From: Kluyvera sp040932435
GTDB taxonomy: Bacteria > Pseudomonadota > Gammaproteobacteria > Enterobacterales > Enterobacteriaceae
Direction: 5' to 3'
NCBI RefSeq assembly: GCF_040932435.1
Contig: NZ_JBFQGA010000004.1
Location: 124,001-188,000, forward strand
DNA: 64,000 nt
Of the stretch, positions 1 through 8,255 are shown in pieces. Every line of letters starts with the position of its first letter. Position 1 is the first letter of the stretch. The translations under genes and the position numbers were made by a program. The notes under the pieces were generated by a model. The model saw only the letters and a program-made list of their open reading frames with translations, was not told where the DNA came from and ran no database searches.

Positions 1-837
1 CAAATGATGGGCTATAGCGATATTTCGCCAACCAACATTCCGCTGCTGATCACCGCGGGAAGCTCGCTGCTGCTGGGTATTTTTGCCTTTGCGCTGCCCG
101 ATACGCCGCCGAAAAGCACCAGCCGGATGAGCCTGAAAGTGATGCTGGGATTGGATGCCTTGATCCTGCTGCGCGATAAAAACTTCCTCGTCTTTTTCTT
201 CTGCTCTTTCCTGTTCGCTATGCCGTTGGCCTTCTACTACATTTTTGCCAACGGCTATCTCACCGAAGTGGGAATGCACAACGCCACCGGCTGGATGACG
301 CTCGGTCAGTTCTCTGAAATCTTCTTTATGCTGGCGCTGCCGTTCTTCACCAAACGCTTTGGCATTAAAAAGGTATTGCTGCTTGGTCTTATCACCGCGG
401 CAATCCGCTACGGCTTCTTCGTTTATGGCGGCGCGGAACAATACTTCACCTACGCGCTCTTGTTCCTCGGCATTCTGCTGCATGGCGTGAGCTACGACTT
501 CTACTACGTCACCGCCTATATCTACGTTGATAAAAAAGCCCCCGCACATATGCGTACCGCCGCACAGGGCTTGATTACGCTCTGCTGCCAGGGGTTCGGC
601 AGCCTACTGGGCTACCGTCTGGGAGGCGTGATGATGGAAAAGATATTCGCTTATAAAGAGCCGGTGAACGGGCTGACCTTCAACTGGGCGGGAATGTGGG
701 GTTTCGGCGCCATCATGATTGCCGTTATCGCCGTGTTGTTTATGATTTTCTTTCGCGAATCGGATAAAGAAATTACCGCAATTGCGGTGCCAGACTCTCC
801 ATCCGATGCTGCGCTGACACAAGGGGAAGTAAAATGA
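1..837 (+). CDS. yegT: Nucleoside:H+ symporter YegT (5' end outside window)
   Basis: C-terminal two thirds of a major facilitator superfamily carrier of the NupG/XapB nucleoside:H+ symporter type. The frame is open to base 1; the E. coli protein has about 425 residues, so roughly 147 are missing upstream. The visible part has alternating hydrophobic segments typical of a 12-helix inner-membrane carrier and a short hydrophilic tail. Its TGA stop overlaps the yegU ATG (ATGA), so yegT-yegU-yegV are probably translationally coupled. Family assignment rests on recognised similarity to YegT; the true substrate is not known. The neighbouring ADP-ribosylglycohydrolase and sugar kinase suggest that an imported nucleoside or glycoside is processed by them (inference). 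Confidence 0.88.
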   Translation, partial: QMMGYSDISPTNIPLLITAGSSLLLGIFAFALPDTPPKSTSRMSLKVMLGLDALILLRDKNFLVFFFCSFLFAMPLAFYYIFANGYLTEVGMHNATGWMTLGQFSEIFFMLALPFFTKRFGIKKVLLLGLITAAIRYGFFVYGGAEQYFTYALLFLGILLHGVSYDFYYVTAYIYVDKKAPAHMRTAAQGLITLCCQGFGSLLGYRLGGVMMEKIFAYKEPVNGLTFNWAGMWGFGAIMIAVIAVLFMIFFRESDKEITAIAVPDSPSDAALTQGEVK

Positions 838-1838
838 AAACGCAACGAATTCTCGGGGCACTGTATGGCCAAGCTTTAGGCGATGCGATGGGCATGCCAT
901 CGGAACTGTGGCCGCGCACGCGGGTGCAGGCGCACTTTGGCTGGATTGACCGTTTTCTGCCGGGGCCGGCGGAAAACAATGCCGCCTGCTACTTTCAGCG
1001 CGCCGAATTCACCGATGATACCTCGATGGCGCTGTGTCTGGCGGATGCCATCATTGAACGTAAAGGGGCTATCGACCCGGATCTGATTGGTCGCAACATC
1101 CTGGCTTGGGCAGAAGGTTTTGATGCTTTCAATAAAAACGTGCTCGGCCCAACGTCAAAAATTGCCCTCAATGCCATTCGCGAAGGCAAACCGGTGAGCG
1201 AACTTCAAAACAACGGCGTGACCAACGGCGCGGCAATGCGCGTCTCGCCGCTCGGCTGCCTGCTGCCGCCAACCGACCTCGATGCGTTTATTGACGACGT
1301 GGCGCTAGCCTCCAGCCCTACGCATAAGTCCGACCTCGCTGTTGCAGGTGCAGTAGTGATAGCGTGGGCCATATCAAAAGCCATCGACGGTGAAAGCTGG
1401 CAATTCATTGTCGATGCGCTGCCCGCCGTAGCCCGCCACGCTCAGCAAAAGCGGATAACCACCTTCAGCGCCTCACTTGCCTCTCGCTTGGAGCTCGCGC
1501 TGCAGGTCGTGCGTCAAGCGCCCGGCAGCGAATCCGCCAGTGAGCAGCTTTACCAACTGGTTGGCGCGGGAACCAGCACCATTGAGTCGGTTCCCTGTGC
1601 AATTGCAATGGTCGAACTGGCTCAGGGCTGCCCGAATCGCTGCGCTGTGCTGTGCGCAAACCTCGGCGGCGACACCGATACCATCGGCGCGATGGCGACC
1701 GCCATTTGCGGCGCGCTGGGCGGCATTTCGTCCATCGACCTCGCGCTAAAACAGCAGCTTGATGAGGTAAATCAGCTCGACTTTAACCGCTACGCCAACG
1801 CGCTGGCCCAGTACCGTGAGCAACGGGAGGCCTCATGA
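834..1838 (+). CDS. yegU: ADP-ribosylglycohydrolase family protein YegU
   Basis: 334 residues, full length for YegU/DraG-type ADP-ribosylglycohydrolases, which cleave N- or O-glycosidic bonds to ADP-ribose with two Mg ions. Metal-binding motifs are in place: FTDDT at residues 59-63 and GGDTDT at 278-283, with the small-residue-rich helix ATAICGALGG after it. There is no signal peptide, so it is cytoplasmic. The start ATG overlaps the yegT stop and the stop overlaps the yegV ATG, indicating one operon. The physiological substrate of YegU is not established. Between a nucleoside-type carrier and a PfkB kinase, a role releasing a ribosyl unit from an imported compound is plausible but only inferred. 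Confidence 0.9.
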   Translation: MKTQRILGALYGQALGDAMGMPSELWPRTRVQAHFGWIDRFLPGPAENNAACYFQRAEFTDDTSMALCLADAIIERKGAIDPDLIGRNILAWAEGFDAFNKNVLGPTSKIALNAIREGKPVSELQNNGVTNGAAMRVSPLGCLLPPTDLDAFIDDVALASSPTHKSDLAVAGAVVIAWAISKAIDGESWQFIVDALPAVARHAQQKRITTFSASLASRLELALQVVRQAPGSESASEQLYQLVGAGTSTIESVPCAIAMVELAQGCPNRCAVLCANLGGDTDTIGAMATAICGALGGISSIDLALKQQLDEVNQLDFNRYANALAQYREQREAS

Positions 1839-2779
1839 ACCTAGCGAGCCTGCACAACCAGCGGCCAATCACCGTCGTCGGCGCGGCGGTCATTGATGTG
1901 ATTGCCGACGCCTACGCGCTGCCATGGCGTGGCTGCGATATCGAATTGCAGCAACAGAGCGTTAACATCGGCGGCTGCGCACTGAACATCGCCGTGGCGT
2001 TAAAACGTCTGGGAATACAGGCCGACAACGCGCTGCCGATTGGCCAAGGCATGTGGGCGGAGATTATCCGTAATAATCTACGTAAAGAAGGGCTAGTGAG
2101 CCGCATTGACGGAGTGAGCGGCGATAACGGCTGGTGTTTGGCGCTGGTCGAACCGGACGGTGAACGCACGTTTATGTCCTTCAGCGGCGTTGAAAATCAG
2201 TGGAACGCCGACTGGTTGGCACAGTTGAACATCGCCCCGCATAGCCTGCTGTCGCTATCGGGGTATCAGTTGGCCTCGTCATGTGGCGAGGTGCTGGTGA
2301 GCTGGCTGGAAAGCCTGAATGACGTGACGCCGTTTATCGATTTCGGCCCGCGCATTGCCGATATTCCTGAATCATTAATGCAGCGAATTATGGCCCGCAG
2401 ACCTATCGTGTCGCTTAATCGTCAGGAAGCGGAAGACGCGGCGCGACGTTTTAGTCTCCCGACCACCACCGAAGCGTTCGGCAAAGCGTGGTTAGAGGTG
2501 TTTTCCACACCGCTTATCGTGCGCCATGACAAAGAAGGCGCATGGTACTTTAGCGCCCAGGAGCAGGGTCTCACCGCACCGTTTACCACCGTGGTGGTGG
2601 ACACTATTGGCGCCGGAGACAGCCATGCTGGTGGCACGCTGGCCGGGCTGGCATCCGGCTGGACGCTTGGAGAATCGGTACGGCTCGGCAACGCCGTTGC
2701 CTCTTGGGTGGTAGGCCATCGCGGAGGAGACTGTAGCCCAACGCGCGAAGAATTACTCCTCGCTCACAAAGACATATAG
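1835..2779 (+). CDS. yegV: PfkB-family sugar/nucleoside kinase YegV
   Basis: 314-residue PfkB (ribokinase) family kinase. The N-terminal substrate-side signature with NIGGCALNIAVAL is at residues 44-56. The C-terminal signature DTIGAGDSHAGG carries the GAGD anion-hole motif at 259-262, with Asp262 as expected catalytic base. The start overlaps the yegU stop by four bases, supporting cotranslation. It is cytoplasmic and would phosphorylate a ribose-like sugar or nucleoside; the real substrate is unknown. The last 27 bases overlap the convergent yegW gene, so the two transcripts share antisense 3' ends. Confidence 0.9.
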   Translation: MNLASLHNQRPITVVGAAVIDVIADAYALPWRGCDIELQQQSVNIGGCALNIAVALKRLGIQADNALPIGQGMWAEIIRNNLRKEGLVSRIDGVSGDNGWCLALVEPDGERTFMSFSGVENQWNADWLAQLNIAPHSLLSLSGYQLASSCGEVLVSWLESLNDVTPFIDFGPRIADIPESLMQRIMARRPIVSLNRQEAEDAARRFSLPTTTEAFGKAWLEVFSTPLIVRHDKEGAWYFSAQEQGLTAPFTTVVVDTIGAGDSHAGGTLAGLASGWTLGESVRLGNAVASWVVGHRGGDCSPTREELLLAHKDI

Positions 2780-3499
2780 ATCGCTACGGCAGTGGCTGAT
2801 GCTGTATTCAATCGGCCGCTGCTGCTGGTCAAGCGCCACCTGCTTGATGACCAATACCGGGATTTTATCATCCATACGAATGTGCGACTGAAACTCCGCG
2901 TCCGGCATCCGGGCGCTAACCCGCGAGCGGGTATGCTGCGGATAAATATGCTGGCTGCGGAAATAGTCGTACAGCGACACGCCAATCACATCCACATCAT
3001 GAATAAGCTGAGCGGGAACCCAGGATTCTTCAATGGAAACCGCTTCGTCATCGACATAACGAATACGTTTTAGCAAAAAGACATCGCTTTGCGGAGCGAC
3101 GGCGAGTTGTGTCGCCACCTCTTCCGGGCAGGGAACAACGCGTTTGTTGACCCACAGCGTGTCGGGCTTTTTCCCCCTTAACACCACTTGCTGGGAAAAC
3201 CCGTGCGCCGCTTTGAGCGAGTATTCAAAGATGTTATTTATTTGCGTGCCGTAGCCGCGCGCACGGGTGACTACACCCTCATCTTCCAGCGTCTGCATTG
3301 CTTTGCGCACGGTGATCCGCGACACACCGGTAAGCTGGCTCAGGTCACGCTCGCCGGGCAGAATATTGCCGTGCTCTAGCACGCCGCTGCGCACGGCGTT
3401 CTTCACCGTCTCGGCAAATTTCAGATACAGCGGCGTATTATCCGCCGCAGCAATGCGCTCATTGAGTTGTGCTACCAGCCGGGTATGCGCTTGTTCCAT
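2753..3499 (-). CDS. yegW: GntR/HutC-family transcriptional regulator YegW
   Basis: 248 residues: an N-terminal winged helix (about residues 15-80, with GERDLSQLTGVSRITVRKAM) followed by a UTRA effector domain, typical of the HutC branch of GntR regulators. It lies convergent to yegTUV and overlaps the yegV 3' end by 27 bases. By position it is the likely local regulator of that module, but no binding data exist here. A GTATAC core at 3544-3549, upstream of its own start, resembles half of a HutC-type operator and could be autoregulatory (weak). The ATG at 3499 is followed by a well-formed regulator N-terminus. Confidence 0.88.
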   Translation of the reverse strand: MEQAHTRLVAQLNERIAAADNTPLYLKFAETVKNAVRSGVLEHGNILPGERDLSQLTGVSRITVRKAMQTLEDEGVVTRARGYGTQINNIFEYSLKAAHGFSQQVVLRGKKPDTLWVNKRVVPCPEEVATQLAVAPQSDVFLLKRIRYVDDEAVSIEESWVPAQLIHDVDVIGVSLYDYFRSQHIYPQHTRSRVSARMPDAEFQSHIRMDDKIPVLVIKQVALDQQQRPIEYSISHCRSDLYVFVSEE

Positions 3500-3568
3500 C
3501 GTGGATTTCCTGGTGAAAGGTCTGGCGAAAGTACTGATTTGAAGTATACGTTCCGCCCGACGCGAAGA

Positions 3569-4369
3569 CTACCACCAGTCGTGGAAATGGTGCACCGGGC
3601 CAATCCCGCCACCGACCTCCAGCGTGTCCGCCTGCGCCAGCGCCTCTGACAGCCAGGCTTTTGCCACCGGCACCGTTTCCTGCCAACTGGCATGGCGTGG
3701 CCTTAATGCCGCAAGTGCCGCTGATAACGTACAACCGGTGCCGTGGGTATTTTTGGTCATCACTCGCGGCGCGGTAAAGCGCATTTCACCAGCGGCGGTA
3801 AACAGCCAGTCCGGGCTTTCAGCGTCATCAAGATGCCCGCCTTTCATCAGCACCGCTTCACAGCCTAACGCACGTAGCGCACGCCCCTGCTCAAGCATTT
3901 CCCGCTCGTTGCGAGCATGCGGTGCATCGAGCAGCGCAGCGGCTTCCGGCAAATTAGGGGTAATCAACGACACCTGCGGCAACAGGCGCTGACGCAGCGT
4001 CTCGACCGCCGAGGACGACAGCAGCGGGTCGCCGCTTTTCGCCAGCATCACCGTATCCAGCACCACGTTCTGAATCCGGTAGCGTGCCAACCGTTCGGCT
4101 ACCGCTTCGACAATATCCGTCTCTGCCAGCATGCCAATTTTGGTGGTGTCGATGCGCACATCGCTAAAAACCGAGTCTAGCTGTGCAGCGACAAAATCAG
4201 GTTCAATACGATACACCGACTGCACGCCGCGCGTATTTTGCGCCACCAGCGCGGTAATCACTGAACAGCCGTAAGCACCCAGCGCGGAGAAGGTTTTCAA
4301 ATCGGCCTGGATGCCCGCACCGCCGCTGGGATCGGTGCCGGCAATGGTCAATGCATTAATACGTTTCAT
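3569..4369 (-). CDS. thiD: Hydroxymethylpyrimidine/phosphomethylpyrimidine kinase ThiD
   Basis: 266-residue ribokinase-superfamily enzyme that phosphorylates HMP and HMP-P to HMP-PP in the pyrimidine branch of thiamine synthesis. The N-terminal GTDPSGGAGIQADLKTF loop (residues 11-27) and the C-terminal NTHGTGCTLSAAL anion-hole region are both intact. Its ATG overlaps the thiM stop (ATGA), so it is the second gene of the riboswitch-controlled thiMD operon. In E. coli yegX lies nearby; no lysozyme-like yegX gene is visible here between yegW and thiD. The gap to yegW is only 69 bases. Confidence 0.97.
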   Translation of the reverse strand: MKRINALTIAGTDPSGGAGIQADLKTFSALGAYGCSVITALVAQNTRGVQSVYRIEPDFVAAQLDSVFSDVRIDTTKIGMLAETDIVEAVAERLARYRIQNVVLDTVMLAKSGDPLLSSSAVETLRQRLLPQVSLITPNLPEAAALLDAPHARNEREMLEQGRALRALGCEAVLMKGGHLDDAESPDWLFTAAGEMRFTAPRVMTKNTHGTGCTLSAALAALRPRHASWQETVPVAKAWLSEALAQADTLEVGGGIGPVHHFHDWW

Positions 4370-5151
4370 GCATTCACCTCCATGTGCTGCGCATGCAGCG
4401 CGTCGACGAAAGCGGGGATGAAGCTCCCCGGTCCGCGCCCCTCGGCGGCCTGCGCCCCGGCATGTTTCATCATCGCGCAGGCGGCGGCCACATTGTGCAA
4501 ACGCTCACCCGGCAGGGCACAGCAGGCCGCCACCACTGCCGACAGCGCACAACCGGTACCCACCACTCGCGTCATCAGCGGGCTGCCGCCGTGTACGGCA
4601 AGCGTTTGTTGCCCATCGGTGATGTAATCCACCTCGCCACTCACCGCAACAACCGCCCCGCTTTCGCGAGCCAGCCACTGTGCCGCAGGCAACGCGGCGG
4701 CTGCCGTATCCGTGCTGTCAACGCCCCTACCGCCGGAGCTCGCACCGGCCAAGGCCATAATCTCTGAAGCATTGCCGCGTATAGCCGCCGGATGCAGATG
4801 CACAAGTTCACGGCAGAATTCACTGCGCAGACTGAGCGCCCCAACCGCCACCGGATCAAGCGTCCACGGAGTTCCGGCGCGGTTAGCGGCATCTACCGCC
4901 GCGCGCATCGCCTGCGCTCGTGGCTGGGTTAGCGTCCCAACGTTGACCAGCAGCGCGCTGGCAATCGCGGAAAACTGTGCGGCTTCACCGGCGTCAATCA
5001 CCATCGCAGGCGACGCGCCCAGCGCGAGCAGTACGTTGGCGGTGAAAGTCTGCACCACGTCGTTGGTCATACAGTGGACAAGAGGGGCATGTTGTTGGAG
5101 GAGATGTGCGGTGCGCGTGCGATGCGCAGAATTTAGCAGGTCGGCTTGCAT
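4366..5151 (-). CDS. thiM: Hydroxyethylthiazole kinase ThiM
   Basis: Salvage kinase that phosphorylates 4-methyl-5-(2-hydroxyethyl)thiazole. 261 residues from the ATG at 5151, matching the 262 of E. coli. An upstream in-frame extension to 5181 was rejected because a clear GGCAGGAGC ribosome site (bases 5157-5165) sits just ahead of 5151. The family motifs LVHCMTNDVVQ near the N-terminus, RGNASEIMALAG in the centre and VVGTGCALSAVV near the C-terminus are intact. It is first in a two-gene operon with thiD, with a four-base overlap. Expression is expected to be repressed by thiamine pyrophosphate through the leader riboswitch at 5190-5273. Confidence 0.97.
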   Translation of the reverse strand: MQADLLNSAHRTRTAHLLQQHAPLVHCMTNDVVQTFTANVLLALGASPAMVIDAGEAAQFSAIASALLVNVGTLTQPRAQAMRAAVDAANRAGTPWTLDPVAVGALSLRSEFCRELVHLHPAAIRGNASEIMALAGASSGGRGVDSTDTAAAALPAAQWLARESGAVVAVSGEVDYITDGQQTLAVHGGSPLMTRVVGTGCALSAVVAACCALPGERLHNVAAACAMMKHAGAQAAEGRGPGSFIPAFVDALHAQHMEVNA

Positions 5152-5189
5152 GGTTTGCTCCTGCCTAACGCGAAGAAGCAAGACCTGAC

Positions 5190-5273
5190 GGTCGCTGACT
5201 TCCCTACGCTGGCATTATCCAGATCAGGTGGTACGGGTATTTCTCAGCCTTCACTAGGAAGGGCACCCCGAGT
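5190..5273 (-). promoter_or_regulatory. TPP (THI-box) riboswitch upstream of thiMD
   Basis: Read on the minus strand, the leader holds the conserved THI-box blocks in order: ACTCGGGGTGCCC, then GGCTGAGAAATACCC, then ACCTGATCTGGATAATGCC and GCGTAGGGAAGT. These are the P1-P5 consensus blocks of the TPP aptamer and match the remembered E. coli thiM leader closely. About 40 bases separate the aptamer from the thiM start, and the ribosome site lies in that segment. This fits translational control by masking of the Shine-Dalgarno sequence, as known for E. coli thiM. Confidence 0.97.
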
Positions 5274-5413
5274 CATTTAAATCATTATTAAAGCGTTGCG
5301 ATTAACATTCCGCTTTTTTGGATCATGCCAGCCGCAGAGCTGACAAACAAGCCTTAAATCTGCTCTGCGCCCCACGCCGTGTTTCAGTTCTTGATCTCTA
5401 ACCCCATCGATAC

Positions 5414-6766
5414 CTACCGATGAAATCGCCGCTGCTCTTTGCCATTTTTGGCAAAATACATCGCCTGGTCTGCGTATTCGAGCAGGTGGCGCTCGTCATT
5501 ACCATCTTGCGGATAGTGTGCTGTGCCGATACTGGGCACGATGCTCAAACGGTGACCGTCTAGATTAAACGGCGAGTTAAAAGCCTCATCGATTTTCTCG
5601 ACGACCAGGGCGGCATATTCCGGTGATGCCCTGCCCTGAATCAAAACCACAAACTCATCGCCGCCAACGCGCGCGACGGTATCCGACTCGCGTACGCACC
5701 GTTTGAGGCGCACTGCGGTTTCTTGCAGCAGTAAATCGCCAATGCCGTGACCCAGCGTATCGTTAACCTGTTTAAATTTGTCGAGATCGATGAACAGCAC
5801 GGAGAGCTGCTGTTGCTCGCGGCGTGCGGTGGCAAGCGCCACTTTTAGGCGGTCGTACAACAGCCCACGGTTGGGTAAGTCGGTCAGTTGATCGTATTGC
5901 GCCATATGCTGCAACCGCGCCTGCATCTGCTGGCGTTCAATAACCGTCGCAATTTGCGTTGAAACAAACTGCAGCAACTCTTGATCCTGCTCGTTGTAGC
6001 ACACCCCGCCCGGATAGCTTTTCACCATCAGCACGCCAATGGTGCCCTTATGTGATTTTAGCGGCACGCCCAGCCAGCAAAATGGATTCATGCCAAAAGA
6101 GATGTGCAGCTCTTCCAGACGGTCAACCATCGTCTCTGGCGTAAGCAGCAGCGGCTGACCGCTATGGATAACCTCAGCGTAAAACGTACCCGGAAGAAGA
6201 GAAAAAGGGTCCGGCGTCTGCTCAAACTCATCTACATGATAAGGGAAGCTCAACTGGTTTGTTTCATCGTCATAGAGCGTGACCGAAAAGTTATCGACAG
6301 GCAGGAGCGTGCCGACGATCGCGTGAATGCGCTGAAACAGCTTGAGCAAATCTTCGGCGGTATGTGCGGCTTCGGAGATGGAATAGAGTGCAGATTGTAT
6401 CGATTCGGAACGTTTACGCTCGGTGATATCACGCGCCACGCCAATGCGTAACTGGTCGGCCGGTGACCAGCGCGCCGACCACATGATATTGACGACGTGT
6501 CCATTCTTATGGACGTAGCGGTTCTCAAAATGGAATTGCGGATTGCCCGACATGACTTCCACTACCGAGTTTCGGGTGATTTCCCGATCTTCCGGTAGCA
6601 TCATGTCAAACATGTTTGTGCCGATAATTTCTTGCGGTGTATAACCGAAAATACGCTCGCATGACGCGCTCGCATAAACGATATTGGCATCAGCATCAAC
6701 GGCAAAAACAGCATCCAGCATGAGATCGATAAAACTGCTCAACGGGGCGTGAGAATTCGATTCCAT
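5414..6766 (-). CDS. PAS-GAF-GGDEF diguanylate cyclase
   Basis: 450 residues from the ATG at 6766; an in-frame TTG at 6778 is possible, and neither has a strong ribosome site. Order of domains: PAS about 10-118 (ending with the PAC-like ARDITERKRS), GAF about 130-280, GGDEF about 285-450. The cyclase signature GGDEF is intact at 368-372. The RxxD inhibitory I-site (RESD, 359-362) lies five residues before it, so an active, product-inhibited c-di-GMP synthase is expected. DLDKFKQVND (327-336) is the usual metal/GTP loop. There are no membrane segments, so signals are probably cytosolic. No EAL domain or partner is adjacent. It is not part of the E. coli K-12 thiM neighbourhood as remembered, so I give no symbol. 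Confidence 0.9.
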   Translation of the reverse strand: MESNSHAPLSSFIDLMLDAVFAVDADANIVYASASCERIFGYTPQEIIGTNMFDMMLPEDREITRNSVVEVMSGNPQFHFENRYVHKNGHVVNIMWSARWSPADQLRIGVARDITERKRSESIQSALYSISEAAHTAEDLLKLFQRIHAIVGTLLPVDNFSVTLYDDETNQLSFPYHVDEFEQTPDPFSLLPGTFYAEVIHSGQPLLLTPETMVDRLEELHISFGMNPFCWLGVPLKSHKGTIGVLMVKSYPGGVCYNEQDQELLQFVSTQIATVIERQQMQARLQHMAQYDQLTDLPNRGLLYDRLKVALATARREQQQLSVLFIDLDKFKQVNDTLGHGIGDLLLQETAVRLKRCVRESDTVARVGGDEFVVLIQGRASPEYAALVVEKIDEAFNSPFNLDGHRLSIVPSIGTAHYPQDGNDERHLLEYADQAMYFAKNGKEQRRFHR

Positions 6767-6969
6767 AGAGATATTCAAAGCCTGAATATAAAAGAGAGTA
6801 CGACTTCAAAAGACTTCCGTCGCCCATTAGCGCTACTGGCCATGCTCTGCACTACCGGTTAAAGATAGTACAGGTTTAGGTCACGATACAATGAAAAGAG
6901 TCACATAGCGGGTCAATCATCAGGCCCCCAAATGAAAGCCTGATAGGTGAAAGGGAATACGTCGTGCGG

Positions 6970-7185
6970 TTATTGCGCCTGATAAATCCGTTTACCCTCA
7001 AACATGGTCCACACCACCTTCGCATCCCGCAATTTTTCGATGCTCGGCATCGGCTTTGGCAATGCGCGGGAAAGCGCGACGGAATTGGCGATCTCTGCCA
7101 ACGTGGGATTCAGATGAAGGGTTTGGCTGATGTAGTCCATCGCCTTAAAGACAGGCTTGCGATGATCCTGTTGCAGAGTAGGCAT
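6970..7185 (-). pseudogene. Relic: AraC-type N-terminus joined to amidohydrolase C-terminus
   Basis: A 71-codon frame whose two halves resemble different families. Residues 10-40 (PVFKAMDYISQTLHLNPTL and AEIANSVALSR) look like the opening of an AraC-type helix-turn-helix. Residues from about 41 (KPMPSIEKLRDAKVVWTMF, then EGKRIYQAQ) look like the last strand of a metal-dependent amidohydrolase of the YtcJ type. Neither half could function alone. The simplest reading is a deletion that fused the start of a regulator gene to the 3' end of a hydrolase gene. Family calls are by eye. Confidence 0.6.
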
Positions 7186-7735
7186 CTCGGGGCCGCCTAG
7201 CTATGACATAAAAGTAGACAGCCAGTATGCCAAATAATTTTATACTCATCATGGGTAAATCAAACTCTCAAACTAATATTTAATTATTAATTAACAACAA
7301 TAAATTAGGAATAATCTGTTTCCCTGCTTAATTCTTTCATACGAAGCCTTCCCGCCTTCGTCGCATTGCGATTAAATAACGATCAAAGAAAAATAAAATA
7401 TAATTAAATCAATGTACTCCGTCATATAACTGCCGCCAAAAATCATCTTGGTCGCATGATAGCCAACACGCAAATCAATCGAGGGAGAATAAGTCAACTT
7501 ATTGTTTTTAAACACAAATAACAATAAAAACACTTTTCAAACAAGACACTATCGCTTTCGATTTCCGACATGATCTAAGTCAATATTAATATAATCAACT
7601 TAGTTGATAGTTGCCTCGTGCAATAAAAAGCAAACAGTTTAAGTTTGCCGCACGCATAAATAGCTAATATTCAAAATTGTTATTTGCTTAAAAAAAGCAA
7701 AAACACTTGGCAATGTTCAGTAATAAATAAGGTCA
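7186..7735 (+). other. AT-rich intergenic region, 550 bases, no gene seen
   Basis: Clearly richer in A+T than its surroundings, with long A and T runs, and no plausible coding frame on either strand. It must contain the promoter of the lipoprotein gene at 7739. A 14-base dyad at 7570-7583 (ATGATCTAAGTCAA) matches the FNR consensus TTGAT-N4-ATCAA at 8 of 10 positions; this is only a candidate. The composition would suit H-NS binding (inference). Confidence 0.5.
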
Positions 7736-7738
7736 ATG

Positions 7739-8221
7739 ATGAAAGCAAAACTGATGGTGTTAACGGGGCTGATGAGCGCCGTATTTCTTGCTGGCTGCAC
7801 TTCCCCAGCACAACGGATGGCAGCATGTGAAGCACAAGGCGTTTCTAAAGACACATGCTATTTATCAGAGCAAAACCGGCAACAGGGTATAAATAATGCG
7901 TCACTCGCAGCGGCCTATGCTAACGCGGCCAATGCGACCCGCCCGGCTGAGCAGCATGCCCAGGCAGCGCATGTCGCAGACCCGATGCGTGAAGCAACCC
8001 TCTCTTCAAACGTCCTGAAAGCCACGCTTTCCAATGGTTTTTTCACTGCCACCGTTAATGGCAAGAAAGCCACGGTGAAACGGTTTAATGCCAATTTCTA
8101 TGAAATTCACGGCGCGGGCTACGTTATCTCCGTCAGCATGAATGACGACGGAATTGATAGCGCGTCTTGGAATAAAACGCATGGCCGCGATCATGGCGTT
8201 CTGACTGTAACCCAGAAATAA
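7739..8221 (+). CDS. Putative small lipoprotein of unknown function
   Basis: 160 residues from the ATG at 7739; an ATG at 7736 is also in frame, but the weak AAGG at 7729-7732 is better spaced for 7739. The N-terminus is a lipoprotein signal with lipobox LAGC, so Cys20 would be lipidated after cleavage. Ala in position +1 relative to Cys is absent; Thr follows, which does not signal inner-membrane retention by the Asp+2 rule, so the outer membrane is likely. The mature part starts with an Ala/Asn-rich segment (SLAAAYANAANATRP). A compact C-terminal domain of about 70 residues follows, with short beta-type stretches (FFTATVNGKKATVKRF). I do not recognise the family. It ends 12 bases before a hairpin shared with the convergent LysR gene. 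Confidence 0.75.
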   Translation: MKAKLMVLTGLMSAVFLAGCTSPAQRMAACEAQGVSKDTCYLSEQNRQQGINNASLAAAYANAANATRPAEQHAQAAHVADPMREATLSSNVLKATLSNGFFTATVNGKKATVKRFNANFYEIHGAGYVISVSMNDDGIDSASWNKTHGRDHGVLTVTQK

Positions 8222-8232
8222 GACGTTTGATT

Positions 8233-8255
8233 AAAGGAGGCGTTGCGCCTCCTTT
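8233..8255. terminator. Hairpin between lipoprotein and LysR genes
   Basis: Perfect 10-bp inverted repeat AAAGGAGGCG / CGCCTCCTTT with a TTG loop. It lies between convergent genes and overlaps the LysR stop codon at 8254-8256. A/T pairs at its base give short T tracts in both directions, so it may end both transcripts. Confidence 0.7.

Noticed and set aside
7570..7583. Firm call of an FNR site
   Set aside because: Both outermost half-site bases deviate and no promoter could be placed relative to it; kept only as a candidate.
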